Assembly (NCBI GenBank): GCA_947579665.1
Contig: OX388345.1
Location: forward strand, 72,841,454-72,905,453
Reading direction: 5' to 3'
Origin: Sympetrum striolatum
Lineage: Eukaryota; Arthropoda; Insecta; Odonata; Libellulidae
Length of the DNA: 64,000 bases
The translations under genes and the position numbers were made by a program. Under the pieces are notes generated by a model, which ran no database searches, had not been told where the DNA came from, and saw nothing but the letters and a program-made list of their open reading frames with translations. This document shows, piece after piece, positions 39,701-54,700 of the stretch; the stretch's first letter is position 1; every line of letters begins with the position of its first letter.

Positions 39701-42700
39701 AGCCGTCTTTGTCGGCGTTCTTCGTCTCATTCACCGGTATTCGGAGAAATCAAGGAAGGGCACCTACTTTTTACTAAAAGTATAAGTACTTTAGTACCTA
39801 ATCACCCCTGAAGATGAAAGCATCGCTTTCGAAATGCGCATTATTTGTTTTTAAAAGCTAAGTGTCCTTTCTTGTTTTCTCCGACGAATGAGACGATGAA
39901 CGCCGACAAAGACGGCTATTGGAGATTTTTAAACCTATATTTCACTTATATCTATCTATATATATACTCTATACTTTCAATTCATTAGCAGCCGTGTTCC
40001 AAATTTTCTTTCCTTACACCGACACATGAGGAAAATAAATATCCGGGCCTAGAGATAAAGACGTAAGAATTCAATGCCTTGGCTACTGGACAGAAAAGAA
40101 TTTAGAGGAATCGTTTGAAGAGTTCTAGACCATCGGGGTACGTAAAAGAAGCGATTAGAACCTATTGGGAGCGGTTGATCCCCTTTCTGACAGTTGGAAA
40201 TGGAATTTTCCGATCTGCAACTAATGCAACGTTTCGCATGTATGTAGGCCATCAGAATGTACGCACTTTCCAATTGGTCGCGCCCGCCTAGCGACCACTG
40301 CGGATAGCTTCGTTACGTACCACTTCTCCCTCCCAATAGCGTACCCCCTCAAACGGACGCCTGAATACCTAACGCATGGAGAGGAGGGTTCCCACTAGAA
40401 TGATGCTGCGGCGTAGAGAAATATATCTTTTCAGATACGGTGAGCGAGTTCTCCTGGGAAGCGGAATAAGAAGCTGGAGTTCGAGCGGAAAGAAGTCCGA
40501 GGAACTTTGCGTAAAGGACTATGAGGACGAGTTAGATGGAAAATTATGGTAATACGACTGAGAAATAAAAATAAACTCTTTGTCCAAAACTTGATATGTC
40601 CGAGAGTACAATCTGCATTTAATTTTGCACAATACGTAGGGTAAACATAGGAAATTTTGTTACGGTGGTAAGTTCGCGATAAGTTTTTAAACATGCCTTA
40701 CAAAATTTTCCGTAGTTATACTAGCTCAACATTTAGTATTGAGATGCCTAATGCATTCACTTCACATGTAAAAAATACCCAATGATTAAAGTTTTCAGCA
40801 CGAATTCTATGCTACCACGGAAGTACATGCTTGTGTACCCAATTCGTATCTAACAATATACTTAATGAAACCGTTCGCGGGTTGAGACTGACGAAAATCT
40901 CTCCTCCGCGAAGTATGATGTCAATTATTATCCCTGATCTTGAGAAGTTAGCTTGGAAGAAGGCAATATTATGGCGAAAATATATGAATTAAATATTAAA
41001 ATTCAACTTTATACAATTTAGTAGCTTTTATAATGCCAAACACTCAAAAGTAATTTTTGTCAAACAATCAATAAATGATATCTAAGTCTATTATCATCTC
41101 TAAGCATTCCATTTGTATTATTTATTAGTTATTTATTTTTTTGACCTTAATTATAGTTTCTTGATAGTGAAACAAAAATTATTATTTTCCTACTTCCATA
41201 GCTTCTACACTATTTTAAACACATACAACAAAACTTGGGTAATTCGAACTTCTATTGTTCAAGATCGTATTTACTACAGCTTTTTTTCTTGGTCTGCATT
41301 TTGAATACAAACAATGCTAAAAAATCGTTTTTAATTCCAATTTCGTTTAGGTTAACTCGATCATTTTGCGACCAAGATAAAATAATTTCACAGCACAAAA
41401 TTTCCAAACACTGGAATACGGTATTGAAATTATTTTAAGTGAATCCATTTCCCAATTATAAAATCAATTAGAATCGTATATTATTACCGAGAGAAATAAA
41501 TCGAGAAAGCAAGTAAAACCTCTTTTAGAGACAATGTAAATGTAGTATTTGTGAAAATCCATGTACTTAACAATGCAGTAACAACAATTTAATTTGTTGT
41601 GTCGTTTGATTTTTATCATTTAAAATTGTTGGAAATAATAAAAACGATTAAAAAACAAGATATGTACATTTTGCTTACTGTGTATTTTTCAGCCATCAAG
41701 AATTAAGAATTAATTCGAATACCTTAATTAGTCCACACAACTAAGATATACAATAAATACATACAATTAAACTTCAAAAATTCATATAATCTTAAAAAAT
41801 ATGCGGAAGTGCACTTTTTATATATATTTATCTTAATTATGAATAATAAAAATAAACCTCATTTGAAACGAACTTCCGCCAATTGAAACTAGATGTTATG
41901 GAGTTTTAACTATCCAAGTTCCACTGTAAATAAAATTGTGCGAAAAACGAGAAACCGAATTAGTACCATAATTACTACATATGGCGCGACCCACGTGAAT
42001 TTAATTTAGCAGCAAACGGCCCACGGCAATAATGAGTTTGACAGCCATACTCTAATGCGTCACTAACGCTAAAGCTCCCTTTTACAACACGACTGTAACA
42101 CGCGCGTCACAAAGCTGCGTGACAGTGGATTGAAAATAATACAGCGAACAGAAATACGCTACTGTTTCGCTGATGCCATCCATTATACTTTCGGACGTCA
42201 CGACGTATTAGAGGATCAACCCGATACGCCTACAGACCACTCTTTGTGCCCTGCAAATGACGTCAGCTTTGAATCCCTTTTTCTTTCTTGATATTATTAT
42301 CGCGACACTTCCTGTTATTCGTGTCTTACGACATCTACAATATAATTTTATGATGCGATTAAAGAATTAAAGTATTTTTAGAACTATTCTTGACACGATT
42401 ATTAAACACACATAGGATAAATCAATGTTTAGTAAGATTATATAACGCTAATGTTTGATTTTAAAATCTTTTAAACAATTGAAGTTATACTCTAAGGGAG
42501 TTTCTTCTTATAATCAGCCCTTTTGGCGATTAGGTAATTCATGACTATTTCCTAAGTTTCCAGCGTTTTGCAAACACAATATATATAATAATAAATAAAA
42601 CACAATATATTCGTTTCGGAAAATATCGTAAAAGCCTTTTACTAGCATGTACAGACATTATTGTACCAGTAAGACGTAATTTAGATAAATAATTCTAATA

Positions 42701-45700
42701 GAAAACTGGTATACACGGAAGGAATAATAAAAATATCTATATCTAATATTATAATACTAATAAAAATATCAAGCCGGAAAACATCACCATCCGATTCCTT
42801 CCTTCCAGGACCGAAACATGAGCAATTAAACATTGACAAGACTGCCTTCGAGAATTAAGAGCAACAGAACAAAAAAACTACACTATAAAAATTCAACAAA
42901 TAAGAGCGAAAGCACACAATATCCAAAGTACGGTTCGAAGTTCGTCATTTTGAAAATCAAATCCAACCTTCCGCAAATCAAACCTTTCCATAAAATTCTT
43001 CCCGCTCAGATATTACTTAAATTGGGCATTTCATTTACTACGTCAAGATTTTACGGCAGATGGAGGTATAAATACATATTCAAGATAATTAAAGCTCCAG
43101 CACAACACATAAGGATACAAAAAGGAAAATGATTCGTGAATCTCTAATAATTTAATCTATAATGCTTACACAGCTGCAGCTGCGAGTATTTTCGCACAGA
43201 TATTCACGTAATTGTAATGATAATGAGGCGGTTTCCATAAACTGTAATAATTACCGCAATCTGAAGAGAGCAACACCACAACCGATTATTCAATTATTCC
43301 TGCACGTACTGATGCTACTTGTTATTATGAGGGCAATGTGTGTATAAAAATAGATTACATTTTACTATTAAGAAATAAAATAACTGACTACTTTTCACAC
43401 AAATATATTTTGCATTATTATTTTCGTCAACGTGTAGAGACTTTCAGGCAACTTTTAATCTTATTTACGTATACTCTCCTTTCCGATGTTCAGTGTCCTG
43501 AAGACGTCTACATGTAGACGAAACTTGTTGCACAAAATATATGTATGAGCAAGATATTTAAGCTTAATATTATTTACTATTAAATTAGAAAACAACTTGT
43601 TGTAGGCAGAAACAAAATCCATATAGCCAAATGTATAATTTGTTAAAATTAAAAATACTAAAGGCACTAGAAATTGGAAAAGCATTCAACAGCTAGTGGG
43701 TTAAGTACGGTACCATTTTAGTCTCAATCTCGCCTAATAAAGACCCTAATAATAATAATTCCGCTAAGTCGAGCTAAAACATATTAGATTTATGGTATCT
43801 TTAACAATATGTAAATCATGATACGTTACTAATTTATTTTATTTTTATATATGGCACCATTTCACGAAGTTGAGACTGAGCATACTAGATTGGCTGTATC
43901 TTTAACAATAGCTATACTACGAAGTTAAAGAAAAAATTAAAAAATACTCAAAACTATAAGGGTTAGCTATGATTGGCAATGGGTTGAATTCGGAGTTCCT
44001 GGTGGCTGAAACCATCGTCTGGACCGGAGGCTCGACAGAGATCCTTGCAACCCTTCGAAGGGAAGGAGCCAAAAGGGGGTCCTTTCAGTAATGCCTCACT
44101 TCCTGTTCCATCTGAACGGGCCAATATTTCATTACGCCACCCGGAGAACTGCTCTTTGTGATTAAACGGAAGCAGCACTTACATGTGTCGACAGTAACTT
44201 AGGATTGAGCCAGATGGATGGACAAAGGAATGGCGGACGGATTGGAGAATAGGGAAAGGTCACTATTATGACGTAAGAAGTGGCAATGAATTCGCACGGG
44301 CGTTTTAGGGAGTGTGACCGTACCCCCAACGAGTCGAAAATAGGCATTATCCGTCAGTAGAATGATGTAAAACGAGACAAAGTCTTAAGGTCTTTACTTA
44401 AACAAGGGAGGAGAGGGCTTTAATTGAAGTAATTAAGCGTCGAGAGAGGAAATGGGCGGGTTAAATAATTAGGACAGAGGGGCTGCTAAAGAAAGTAATT
44501 GAGGGTAGAATACAAGGGGAAAAACAGAGGGTAAAACAATGACAGAATACGTGAGATGACACAAATGACGGAGTAAGTTATCAAGAAACAAAGGAAATGG
44601 CCTTAAACAAGGATTTTAAGGTATATGAACCTACCAAAATATAGTACATTCATGATGATTAGGGCGAGATTGAGACCGACAAGTCTTTTCTTCCATCTAA
44701 CCTGTCGCCAATGATATCAATAAAAAACATAATAAATGTATATTAGAAATTTAGAGGGAAACTTTAAGGGAAGTGGATATAAAAAAAACCTAAGGTGTTA
44801 TCTTAGGAAAACTGATCCACAACAGAAAAATACCTCAAAGTGTAAAACCTTTGTTTTGTCTGTGTGGGTGTAAAAACTTTCTGCATGAAGATTAATTAAG
44901 GTATTTTATTTCAACTGTTTTCAACCTATCTCAGGGGCCATCTTAGTAAATCGAATAAAAAAGAAAGAGCATAATAATTTACGTCGATAAAAATTCAGCC
45001 ATCAGATGTTATTTATTCGCAATGATAAATCTATTTTCCTCATAAAATCAAATTCCTCTGATAGCCAATAGTACTTCAATGAAGAACACACCTGAAAGAA
45101 TCTGGAGGAATCGTTTTGGTTGGTTGATTTTCATAATTTAATTTTAACTGGTAACTTAATCCTACTCCGAGGTAGAGGATGTCTCAGATCAATAGCAAAT
45201 AAAATTTTGAATAAGATGGATGTTCAGACTACATTACTGTTTGCTTAAAACAATGTCAGGAGTTTGAGAAAAACAAACGTAATTCAGAGACAGTAAATGA
45301 TAGTTTTCCAAAGACGCATTGCGACTCCTGAAGAAGTGGTTCCTAATTGGGATCATGAATATATGTATGTCATCGTATGCTTATGCTCCAGAAGTCTATT
45401 CCTATAACCCGTTACTGTCGCGTACTAACCAGGAGAAAAATGAAACAACCTGTTTTAGGATCTAATTCCACTATTTTCTTTGTAGGTTCTGATCGGTCAA
45501 TACAACAGGCGAATGTATAATATATCTACTGCTTCTTTTAAGAACAGGTTATCTCTTTAGAGGAATGTAGTCATAAATTCGATTCCTTTCTTTCGCACAT
45601 TTAAATCCCATTTAAAAAATCTTTTGCTAGTTGATAATTAAAAAAAGAGACAATCGTGATTTACGTCGATAATTCTTTTTCATTAGCTGTTAATTATTCG

Positions 45701-48700
45701 CAAACATTATATTATTTTCAGCACAATTCCCGAGTTAATGAAAGGTCAAAGTTATAAGCGTAACGTCACGGTCGCTTGAGCGAAAAATTTTGTATCTCCG
45801 TAACATGTCGGCTAAGTCGCTTAAAACCACGAGAAAAGCAAATGAGAGTTTTTCGTTACTGGAGCAAATCCAAAATCTGCAGCACTAGACTACGCGTATA
45901 TTTATTAAATAACGTATAAATTAATATAATAATCCATTATATATTATGACAGTAGTTTTCACAACGATAGCACACGATTATGACCTCATCTTCGAAGGAA
46001 TTCGTCTTATCAACCAAGACGGACTCGTTCCACAGAAATACAGCGAAATAGGTTTGTTTGCCACTCAAAAATTACGATAACCCCAATTATGGAAGTGTGA
46101 ATCGGAGAGATAAAGCCCTCCTTTCCGTTGCCTTGGTGACGAAAGAATAACGTAGTAGATCCTACTATCACATTTAGATGAATGGAGTATTTTTAAACAA
46201 ATCATTTGGTATACTTGTAAGTTCACCGTTACTAAAGCATTTTCCAATTAAATACACAATTCCCAACTTTATATCAACATATGTTTTTTTTAGCCTTAAA
46301 GTTTGATATTATGATGACATTTCAACGAAAGGGGAACATTAATACTAATGAAATCTCTTTCTGCATTTAGACTGAATTAATAATTTTCAGACACATCTTG
46401 GTCACAGAACTAGTTATACAAGTATTCTAACGAGGCCGAGGCCTCGACATCGTTGCGAATTTCTCTCTACTTAAAAACAATTTATCTGCTTAAAAATTGG
46501 TTCATTTTCTTTGAAGTAATTCCAACAAAATAAATTACTGCAACAAAAATGAGTCAAGAATAATTGTTTCATGTACACGTTTTTTTGTTGCAGTAAATTA
46601 CATTGTATGATGGAATTCCACCAAATATTATTGAATCATTGTCATTTTAATTTAATTCTTGATCGCTGAAACTAGTAGTGAATTTAATAATATTTCTTTT
46701 TAATACACACTGTGGAAATAGTACATACAACGATTCTCTACGTCATCATGACGTACTTCCATAAAAAATAGCCAGAGAATGTGAATTTTCGACTTAATTT
46801 GTTTCGGAAAGCAAATGGATGAATTACGTGCTATTTTACCATGGCTGTGGTTATTCTATTTGTTACTAGATAATAAATATCCAATATATTTGTCCATGAC
46901 GACTTAAGAGGTCGCAACGAGCGAATAAGAATCAACGAATACTTCATTTTTCAACAACCAAGAGGTATAGTTATCCAAGGGAAGCAAAATGACGAAACCA
47001 TTAGATAAGGTGTGAGCGAGAAATTTTATCTATTTGTTCGTTTATCTAATCGAACTGTTGACTACTTGACGTTCTTCACTGAAAGTTTAAATGGACAACC
47101 AAACGAGAAATACGAGATTTCCGTCCTAGCGCTTATACGCTCAAATAATGCCTTTAAAATCCTAAGAAAATTAAATTCATAGCACCAAGAAGTATATTCC
47201 GCTATCTGGCTGCTGTATCTAAGGAGGGTTTGGTAACCGGCGATATGACACCTAAAACAAAGAATCCTATTTCACTCCAATATATCATAATGACTAACTC
47301 TACTAGAATTAAATCACTATCCATTCACATGCATACATACTAATCACGCTGTTTTCCTGCATGGTAAGCTAGTGCGCGTTATTTACCAAGTTATCCACGA
47401 TAGCACTCCGTGCTTTTATATCATTATTCCCATCTTCCGCTGAAGACAGGTCTCTCTACATGTTATCGCAGATTCATTCACATTTTATTTATACCCACGA
47501 CTAGGTAAAAAAAATAAGCTATGAGTGACTCTGTTTTCTTTCTACCATATTCCAGCGAACGAATAAGTTTTAGCTCACTGGTACAAAATCGAGAAAAAAT
47601 AATCTTTCAATTACATCTGTCTGTCCATTTACGGCTGTGATAATACGAAAAGTATTGATAGCTGCACTTAGTCCTATAAATAGTTTACTAATATCCCCGT
47701 TCAAACTGCAGAGAAGAATATGGACCTATATTACCAGGGAATATTGACTTTATGTGAGGTTGATGTTAAAAGAAGTATAACTAAGGCAAAATAAGCATTC
47801 ATGGATAAACATGAGAAAAACAGCGACATGACTGGGACTTGAACCCAGGTCTACAACATTCCGGGCAGGTACAGGATGCGGCAACATAACTTCCTTTTTT
47901 AAATGCTTTTTAATGCGGAAAAAGTAAGTTATGTTGCCGCACCCGGTACTTTAACTATTAAACTACTATGCAGCTTGGTGATTAGAATACCTGCCCGGAA
48001 AGTGAGAGACCTGGGTTCGATTCATTCCGCTATTTTTCTCTTCTGTTTATCCATGAGTTTAAGCCGAAAGACAGTGCAAAGACATTTCCTTCCCTTGTTC
48101 CATAAAATAAACAATTAAAAAAATACGTGAATTAACAACTTGAGCAAATGTTGAAACGGATCAGAACGACGACAAATATGGTATACAATCCACACCGAAG
48201 GGGTCGAATTTAGCTTAAGGGAAACGATAAAAAACAATAACGCACGAACCGGTTCCGGGAGTGAGAGATAAAACAAATCGTCAACCGCCTTTGTCACCGC
48301 TTTCCGACTCTGCGTAATTCGCTTTTCCACACCGCGGGGCTTCTGGGAAAAAATATGTTCCGTCGACTGCGAAAAAACGCTTTTGGACAACGGAAAAGCT
48401 TTAATTGGGCTCGGAGCCCGTGGAAATGTTTTGAATCTTTCACATTTCTTTCCAGTTGATACGAGTCAGAAAGTAGACGATTTTGGGGATTATTTATTCA
48501 TTAAAAAGCCTGAACTGATTGCGTTAACGTGCGAAGTCGATCGGCAAAGAACAGCGGGAAAGGAAAGGTTTAATGGAATCTTTCGCGTGTTTTTCTCATG
48601 TCTGAACATCGACCGAAAGAACCTAAACATTGAGGCTTTAAAGACGAGGCTTACTGATATTTCGCCAGCGGTGATATTCCAGGGATATTTTAGTGGAAAA

Positions 48701-51700
48701 AAATATTTGAAAACCCAAAGACCTTTTTCAATCGTTGGGAAATATTCACTGAACTTATACGAATATCTTGACGATGATTAATGATTTAGGATCGAAATAG
48801 TGAAGGCTGCTTGATGGATGACTGAAAGCAAATCTTTGAATTGGAATATCTGTGAAAACTGCTTGTCAAAGTAAAGGAGAGTTTCCCATTCAGTGAGGCC
48901 TTACCGGCGCGGTGCCGCGGAGGATTGTTCTAGGTCCACATGAATTTTCGTTTCTAAACAGCTAAATTTGAACTCGTTTCTATGCATTGAGGATAGAATT
49001 ATAACTTTTCATCTAAGTCGTGTAAAAAACTCGCTTTTTACTGAAAACGAGGGATCCAAATTTTCCTGACCCCCAAATGCTAAAGATTTGCGAAAAGAAA
49101 TCCACAATTAAAGGGGAAAAAACGCTGGACTGTTACGTCTGAGAAAGATATTCTCACCGATTTAAATCGCCACGGTTTGCGGAAAATCCTCACCGCAGAG
49201 GTTAGGTAAACAAACGAAAAGAATAAGGCCTCGAATGAGGCAAGTCCACTGGAAAATAAGTGAGCACGATAAGAATGCAAACTAAAAGTCTGTGAAAATA
49301 CATTTTTTAATCAAGCCTCCCTTTGAAGCAGCCATTCTTCGGCTCTATGAACTATGGAAATCTCTCTAGAGTAGGAATTTCTTTGTATACCGTAGATTTT
49401 TCAAGCAGAGATTCATACCCGGATGGTGCCATAATTAAAGTGATTTCTCTTCCTCAAAAGTGTTAGGAATACAAACTTTAACCCAAACTTTGATTCCGAA
49501 AATAAAACTTCACAAGATTTAACTCTGAAGAGATGAGACAAAGCGACCGGTTTCTTTTTTCAAATTAAGACTAAAATCCGAAGGATTTTTAAAGCGAAAA
49601 TTAAGTATCGTAATGATTATTATGAAATATAAAGTTTAATATCGCGCTAGTTTGAATAGTAAAATATAATGAAAAGGGAACTGCGTAACATCCGACTGAA
49701 AAGTTGTTAGGCCGGAACGTGAATGCATTGGCTCGGTTTCTTGGATCACGAGCAGGACTTTAACGGCCTTTGAGTTACGCTTCAACCAACTCAACACCCC
49801 AACAAAGGTGTATTTCCTTCGGTGAAATAAACACAACGTTCCTCCAAGGCCCGCTTTAGCGAATAAGGACGAGAAGGAACGTCTTGAGGTTACATGGAGC
49901 GAAAACTTTATACATCGAAGCAGTGTGAATACCTCAAATTGGAAAATGAGAATGTAAAACACTGCATATACAATAATTTGGAGTTGATTTGCTTGGCAAA
50001 TTCAAATTCGGCAAAAGACATCCAAAGCATCAAATCCGATTTTATATACGAGCAGTATACGTAGTACGAGCAGGAAGAGGTTCGTCGGTATTGATCAAAG
50101 AATTTTCAGCCAAATTTAGAGAAAATGCCTTTTGACAGTAAACAATTCAGTCCTCATGTCGGCTTGAACCTCAAGTACTCCACCATGAGCTAAAAACGTT
50201 TAGGAGAGGGAATGAGGTTTAATAGACAAGATGAGGAGTGAGGTTATTTTCCAGAGCTTTTCTCCCCATCCAAATTTTATTAGTGGAACGAGTCCACGCA
50301 AGTCCGATCCGATGACCCTTTAAGTTACACTTTCCACAGAATTCATAAAAAAGTAACCTAATTTCATACAATCATCAAAAATCACTCATACCGTATTAAC
50401 CGTCTTACACAATAAATGTGAACAATATTAGTAAAAATCAAAGAAATAGTTCAAGACTTAGATTATAGACATATCATAACGCATTTGAAAAATATTGCAC
50501 CATCTGAGTATGATTTTAGGACCAGAATTTTTCATAACATGCCATCAAGATTCATAAAGCATAAAGATAAACAAATATGAGCAGATAATTTTTAAAGGTT
50601 TAATTTAAACATTCATTTATTTATTTCTATAACTAATATTAATGTTTATTAAGTATTATGTTATTACATAACTAACATTTATATTCAAATGTTTATTTGG
50701 TATAATTAAGTACTATTTTATTACTAATATTTATTGATATTAATGGATGAAACATATTAAGAGACTTTTGAAGCGTCATTCATAAGTCGGAAGAAGGGAG
50801 GAGGCATTATCAAAGCTTTATATAAGAGCGGGAAAACAGAAACGAAAGAGAGAATATTCTCCATCGTTCTCCATCAAAAAGTCGAAAAAATTGTGATAAA
50901 ATATTCCATCAACCTCCGATGCAATACGTGCGTAACACCCACGGCGAGCCGTTAATCTTCCGGGCAAATAGAGCAATTTCACCGCGCTCTTGCCAATCTC
51001 CAGCTGCGAGGAATCGATGCATTGGAAGGGCGATCTCGAATTCCGCTCGCGGATGGAGTGACATTTCCGATTCAAGGCACACAGAGCGCAGATGAAGATC
51101 AAAGAGACTTTAGTGGGTGAAAGCGTTGAACACGCGGTCAGCGGGGTCACCTTCCCGCTGCAGCCAACACCGATTGCCGAGCGGCCCTTAACTGCATAAC
51201 CATTCCACGAAGTATTAGAGTATCAGATGCTCCAACTGGAGATGCGCTCGAATCAAAGGTGAAAAATCGGAGCGAAAAACTTCGAAAGCATACGAAAAAT
51301 GCGAAACTGCGAGAAAATATAGTTAGACCAAAGTAAACCCTTTAAGAAAAACAAATTCAACAGCAGTAATTTTAAAAGTTATTTGCTGTCTATTATAGAA
51401 CGATATAATTTGATGACAGAGCGGTGTCTTCTTTTTTTGTAGGAATACCGGAGAATGAGAAGAGGAACGCCGACAAAAACGGCTATTGGAGATTTTAAAC
51501 CTCTAACTAAAATTAAACTTGGCTTAATCAGATCTTCATGCATCACGTAAAGGATAATTTTATATATAAAAAAACTAATTTTTCTTTTTCCATGTGTAAG
51601 AAGGCTTTTAGTTTGAAATTTTAGAAAAAACTATGAAAAATTATCGCTTTCTTTGCAGCATAATATAATAAAATGATATAATTATTATGCAATATGATGC

Positions 51701-54700
51701 AAAAGACTTTTGTTAAATAAAATTCCCGAAAGAATTACCGTCGCCTATATAATAATTTATCTATTTAGATAGATACATACGTAAGCGTTCTATCATTCGG
51801 TAGGTTCATCATCTTTCATATACACATTTATTTAGATAATTTTCATTATTTTCTATACCTAATTTAGAACAGAGACTCGGAGAGAACATGTCCATTAACG
51901 GAAACACGCTAGAAAAACTGGTAGTGGTAGCCTTGAGGACGATTTGTCAAAAAAATAACATTTCACTAACGACCTATAAATTATAATAAAAATTCACGAG
52001 TACAGATCAAACTTGATTGTAAAATAATAATCCCAATGGGATGTATAGTGCTCGCGAGTTTTTGCGATCATTACTCCTAATTAAATTTCAGAAAATAAAT
52101 AAGTCCTACAAACTAATCAAAAAAACGAAAAATAAATTTAACTTACATTTCTTTCAAAATTTTACGGTATCTGATGGAAAACTATTTAAATTTTTAAATA
52201 AATGCAAGATTGTGGTTATTAAATAACATGTTACTTTTCACTAACTACTAGAATCAAACATTTCGCAAAGAATAGTTTCGTCAAAATCTTCCAAAATGCT
52301 ATGGTGAGCATAAAACTTTAGAGTCCCGTCATAGAAGTATACCATCACGTATGATGCAGCTTTCTTAATTAGGAGATACGATAGAAAATAGTTTCAACGC
52401 GCCACAGCAATTAATAATGGCTGTTAATTCTTAACGGAAAAAGACGCGCCAAAGCATCTGGGTCTCGGTAGAGTGAGGAACGTTTTACGGGAGTAATGAC
52501 TTCAGAACCGCTTTCTTAATTACTTGCACGATTTCACCCCGTTATTTCACCCTCATAACTATTAGACTGCAGTCCGAGACGTGCATTTCCAATTCAGACG
52601 CCCGATTTAGTTTCAAAATATCACCCGTCTCTCCGCTAACAATGTGGAAGAATTATCATTATTTGCCCAACATTGACCTGGTATTGTTTGCCTGACCCGA
52701 TTACCCCAACAACAATACGATAATCTAGCAAACACAGTTGAAATACAGACGTTTTATTTATTTAGTAGAACAGAAACTGATATACCAAAGAAAAATATCC
52801 CCAGAAGCTTAAGATAAGGAGACAGTTCAAGGTTCCAGATAGGCCATCACGGTAGACGAGGATCCCAAAAAATTTGCGCTTGACCCAAGGAATCTGGTTT
52901 CACTATAAAAATGAAAACAATAAAATCTCATTCCATCATTTACGGTATAAATGTCTATTTCTGTAAAAGATGGGGAAGAGCTGGTTCTTAGAACTGATTT
53001 AGCGTTATTTAATTGTAATGTAATTTATATATTATTTTGATCACTTCATATAAAAATAATTGCATCGTAATTGTAATATAGTGTGATGTACTGTTAATGT
53101 AATAAAAATTAATGTAGAGATGTAATTTATAGTCATGATATAACTGAAACTAAACATGACAATGACTTGTCTAGTGAAAATAAGGTTGAATGAAAAACTA
53201 AAATGCTGAATGGTTCCTACTTCCAATTAAGTAACATCTCTTAATATAATTCAAGATGTGATGGTTAAAATCCTGTCATCAGTAATACTTATGTAATTAA
53301 AATATCGGGAATTTTATAAGTTCTAAATTAAAATTATCAAATATTTCTTAAGGGGTTTGGCGGCAGAAGTACTATGGACAGAATTATAGAGCTTCTACAA
53401 TTAACGATACGAGTAAAATAGCATAATACTCGCTCCAACCTGAAAAGTAGCTAAAAAATCTCTCAAACACAAAAAATTCGCTACGAATTAGCTGAAAATA
53501 AAATTGCTTCAATTTGCTTCCTTAAGAAGAAAATCAACTCAGAAATTACATAGATTAAATGTATAATATCAAGTTTTTTCATCGAATAAATGTATTGAAA
53601 TTTTAATGTTACGTAACAAAGCATGTTCTATGGAGTACGAAGAGACAACAGGTAAAATATCATTAGAAAATGGAAAAAGTAGCAACATCTAGTTACAAAT
53701 TTGATAAATTGGCAACTATCTGCCAAAGCAACCGCCCCAAATCTAGTTGAAGCCTCAATTTCTCCACTATTTACCGCCGAAAGCAGAGAATTAACTGAGG
53801 AAATGGGGTAACATGAGGATTAAAATAGTTTGGCATTGCTCTCCTCAACCTATCATTTAAAAACGTTTCCCCAGCTTATATGAAACTTAACGGAGATGTA
53901 AGATGCTGAATACTCTTCTGTGCATACAAGGCTACTTCGTCAGATCTCTTCTCTAATGAAAAATAACAGAGAGCTCTGATAGAATAAAATATATGTCGCA
54001 GTTGAGTAGCGGAAAGTATCTTTAAAAACATCATATTAAAAATTGAATGCTTTGTAAACAACTCTAAAATGAATTTACCGTGACGCTAATTAACTTGTTT
54101 AATTACATTCCATAAATACATAAATTCCTAAAATTTGCACCCTTGTGAACGCATATGAAAGATGAGTACTCCGTCAAATGAGGTATTTCTAATGGGGTAC
54201 AAAATGAAAGGATTCCATTACAAATGTGTAGGAAAACAACAAGCATCGCACACATTATTTACTACAAGGTGGCCATTGTTATAGAAGGGACAATCGGCAA
54301 CAATGAAAGAGCTATTTCCAGATTAAATTAACTGTCTGTGAGAACCTTATAGTAGGCCTCGTAAAAAATACCACTGGGCCACCGGCCCAGGATTTGTATT
54401 GAATAGTATTCTGCAGGGATAGCCCAAAGAAAGAATGGAGAAATGGAAACCAACATTTTAGGAAGACATGAGACGCGCCAACACAGAATAATCCCATTAC
54501 CTAGCCCAGTCCCTGGCATGGATGCAATTTTAAATACGTCTTGCAGAAGCTGCCGACATTTCCTTCTTTTATGACCCTCATCGATTTTCGTTTTCCTCAT
54601 TTGAGATATTTCCTTGCCCCCTTTTCTCATAAGAAACCTCCTCAAAACCTAGGGAATACTTGTATATGCAGGTTAAATTGCACTTCGGCACACGAGTACT

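Noticed and set aside
47971..48023. A tRNA gene
   Set aside because: The A- and B-box-like words are present, but no acceptor stem or cloverleaf closes, and the sequence is half of an inverted SINE-like pair.
48383..48781. A 132-codon frame as a nested gene
   Set aside because: No homology that I can name and no promoter or splice context. It is recorded only as an open frame.
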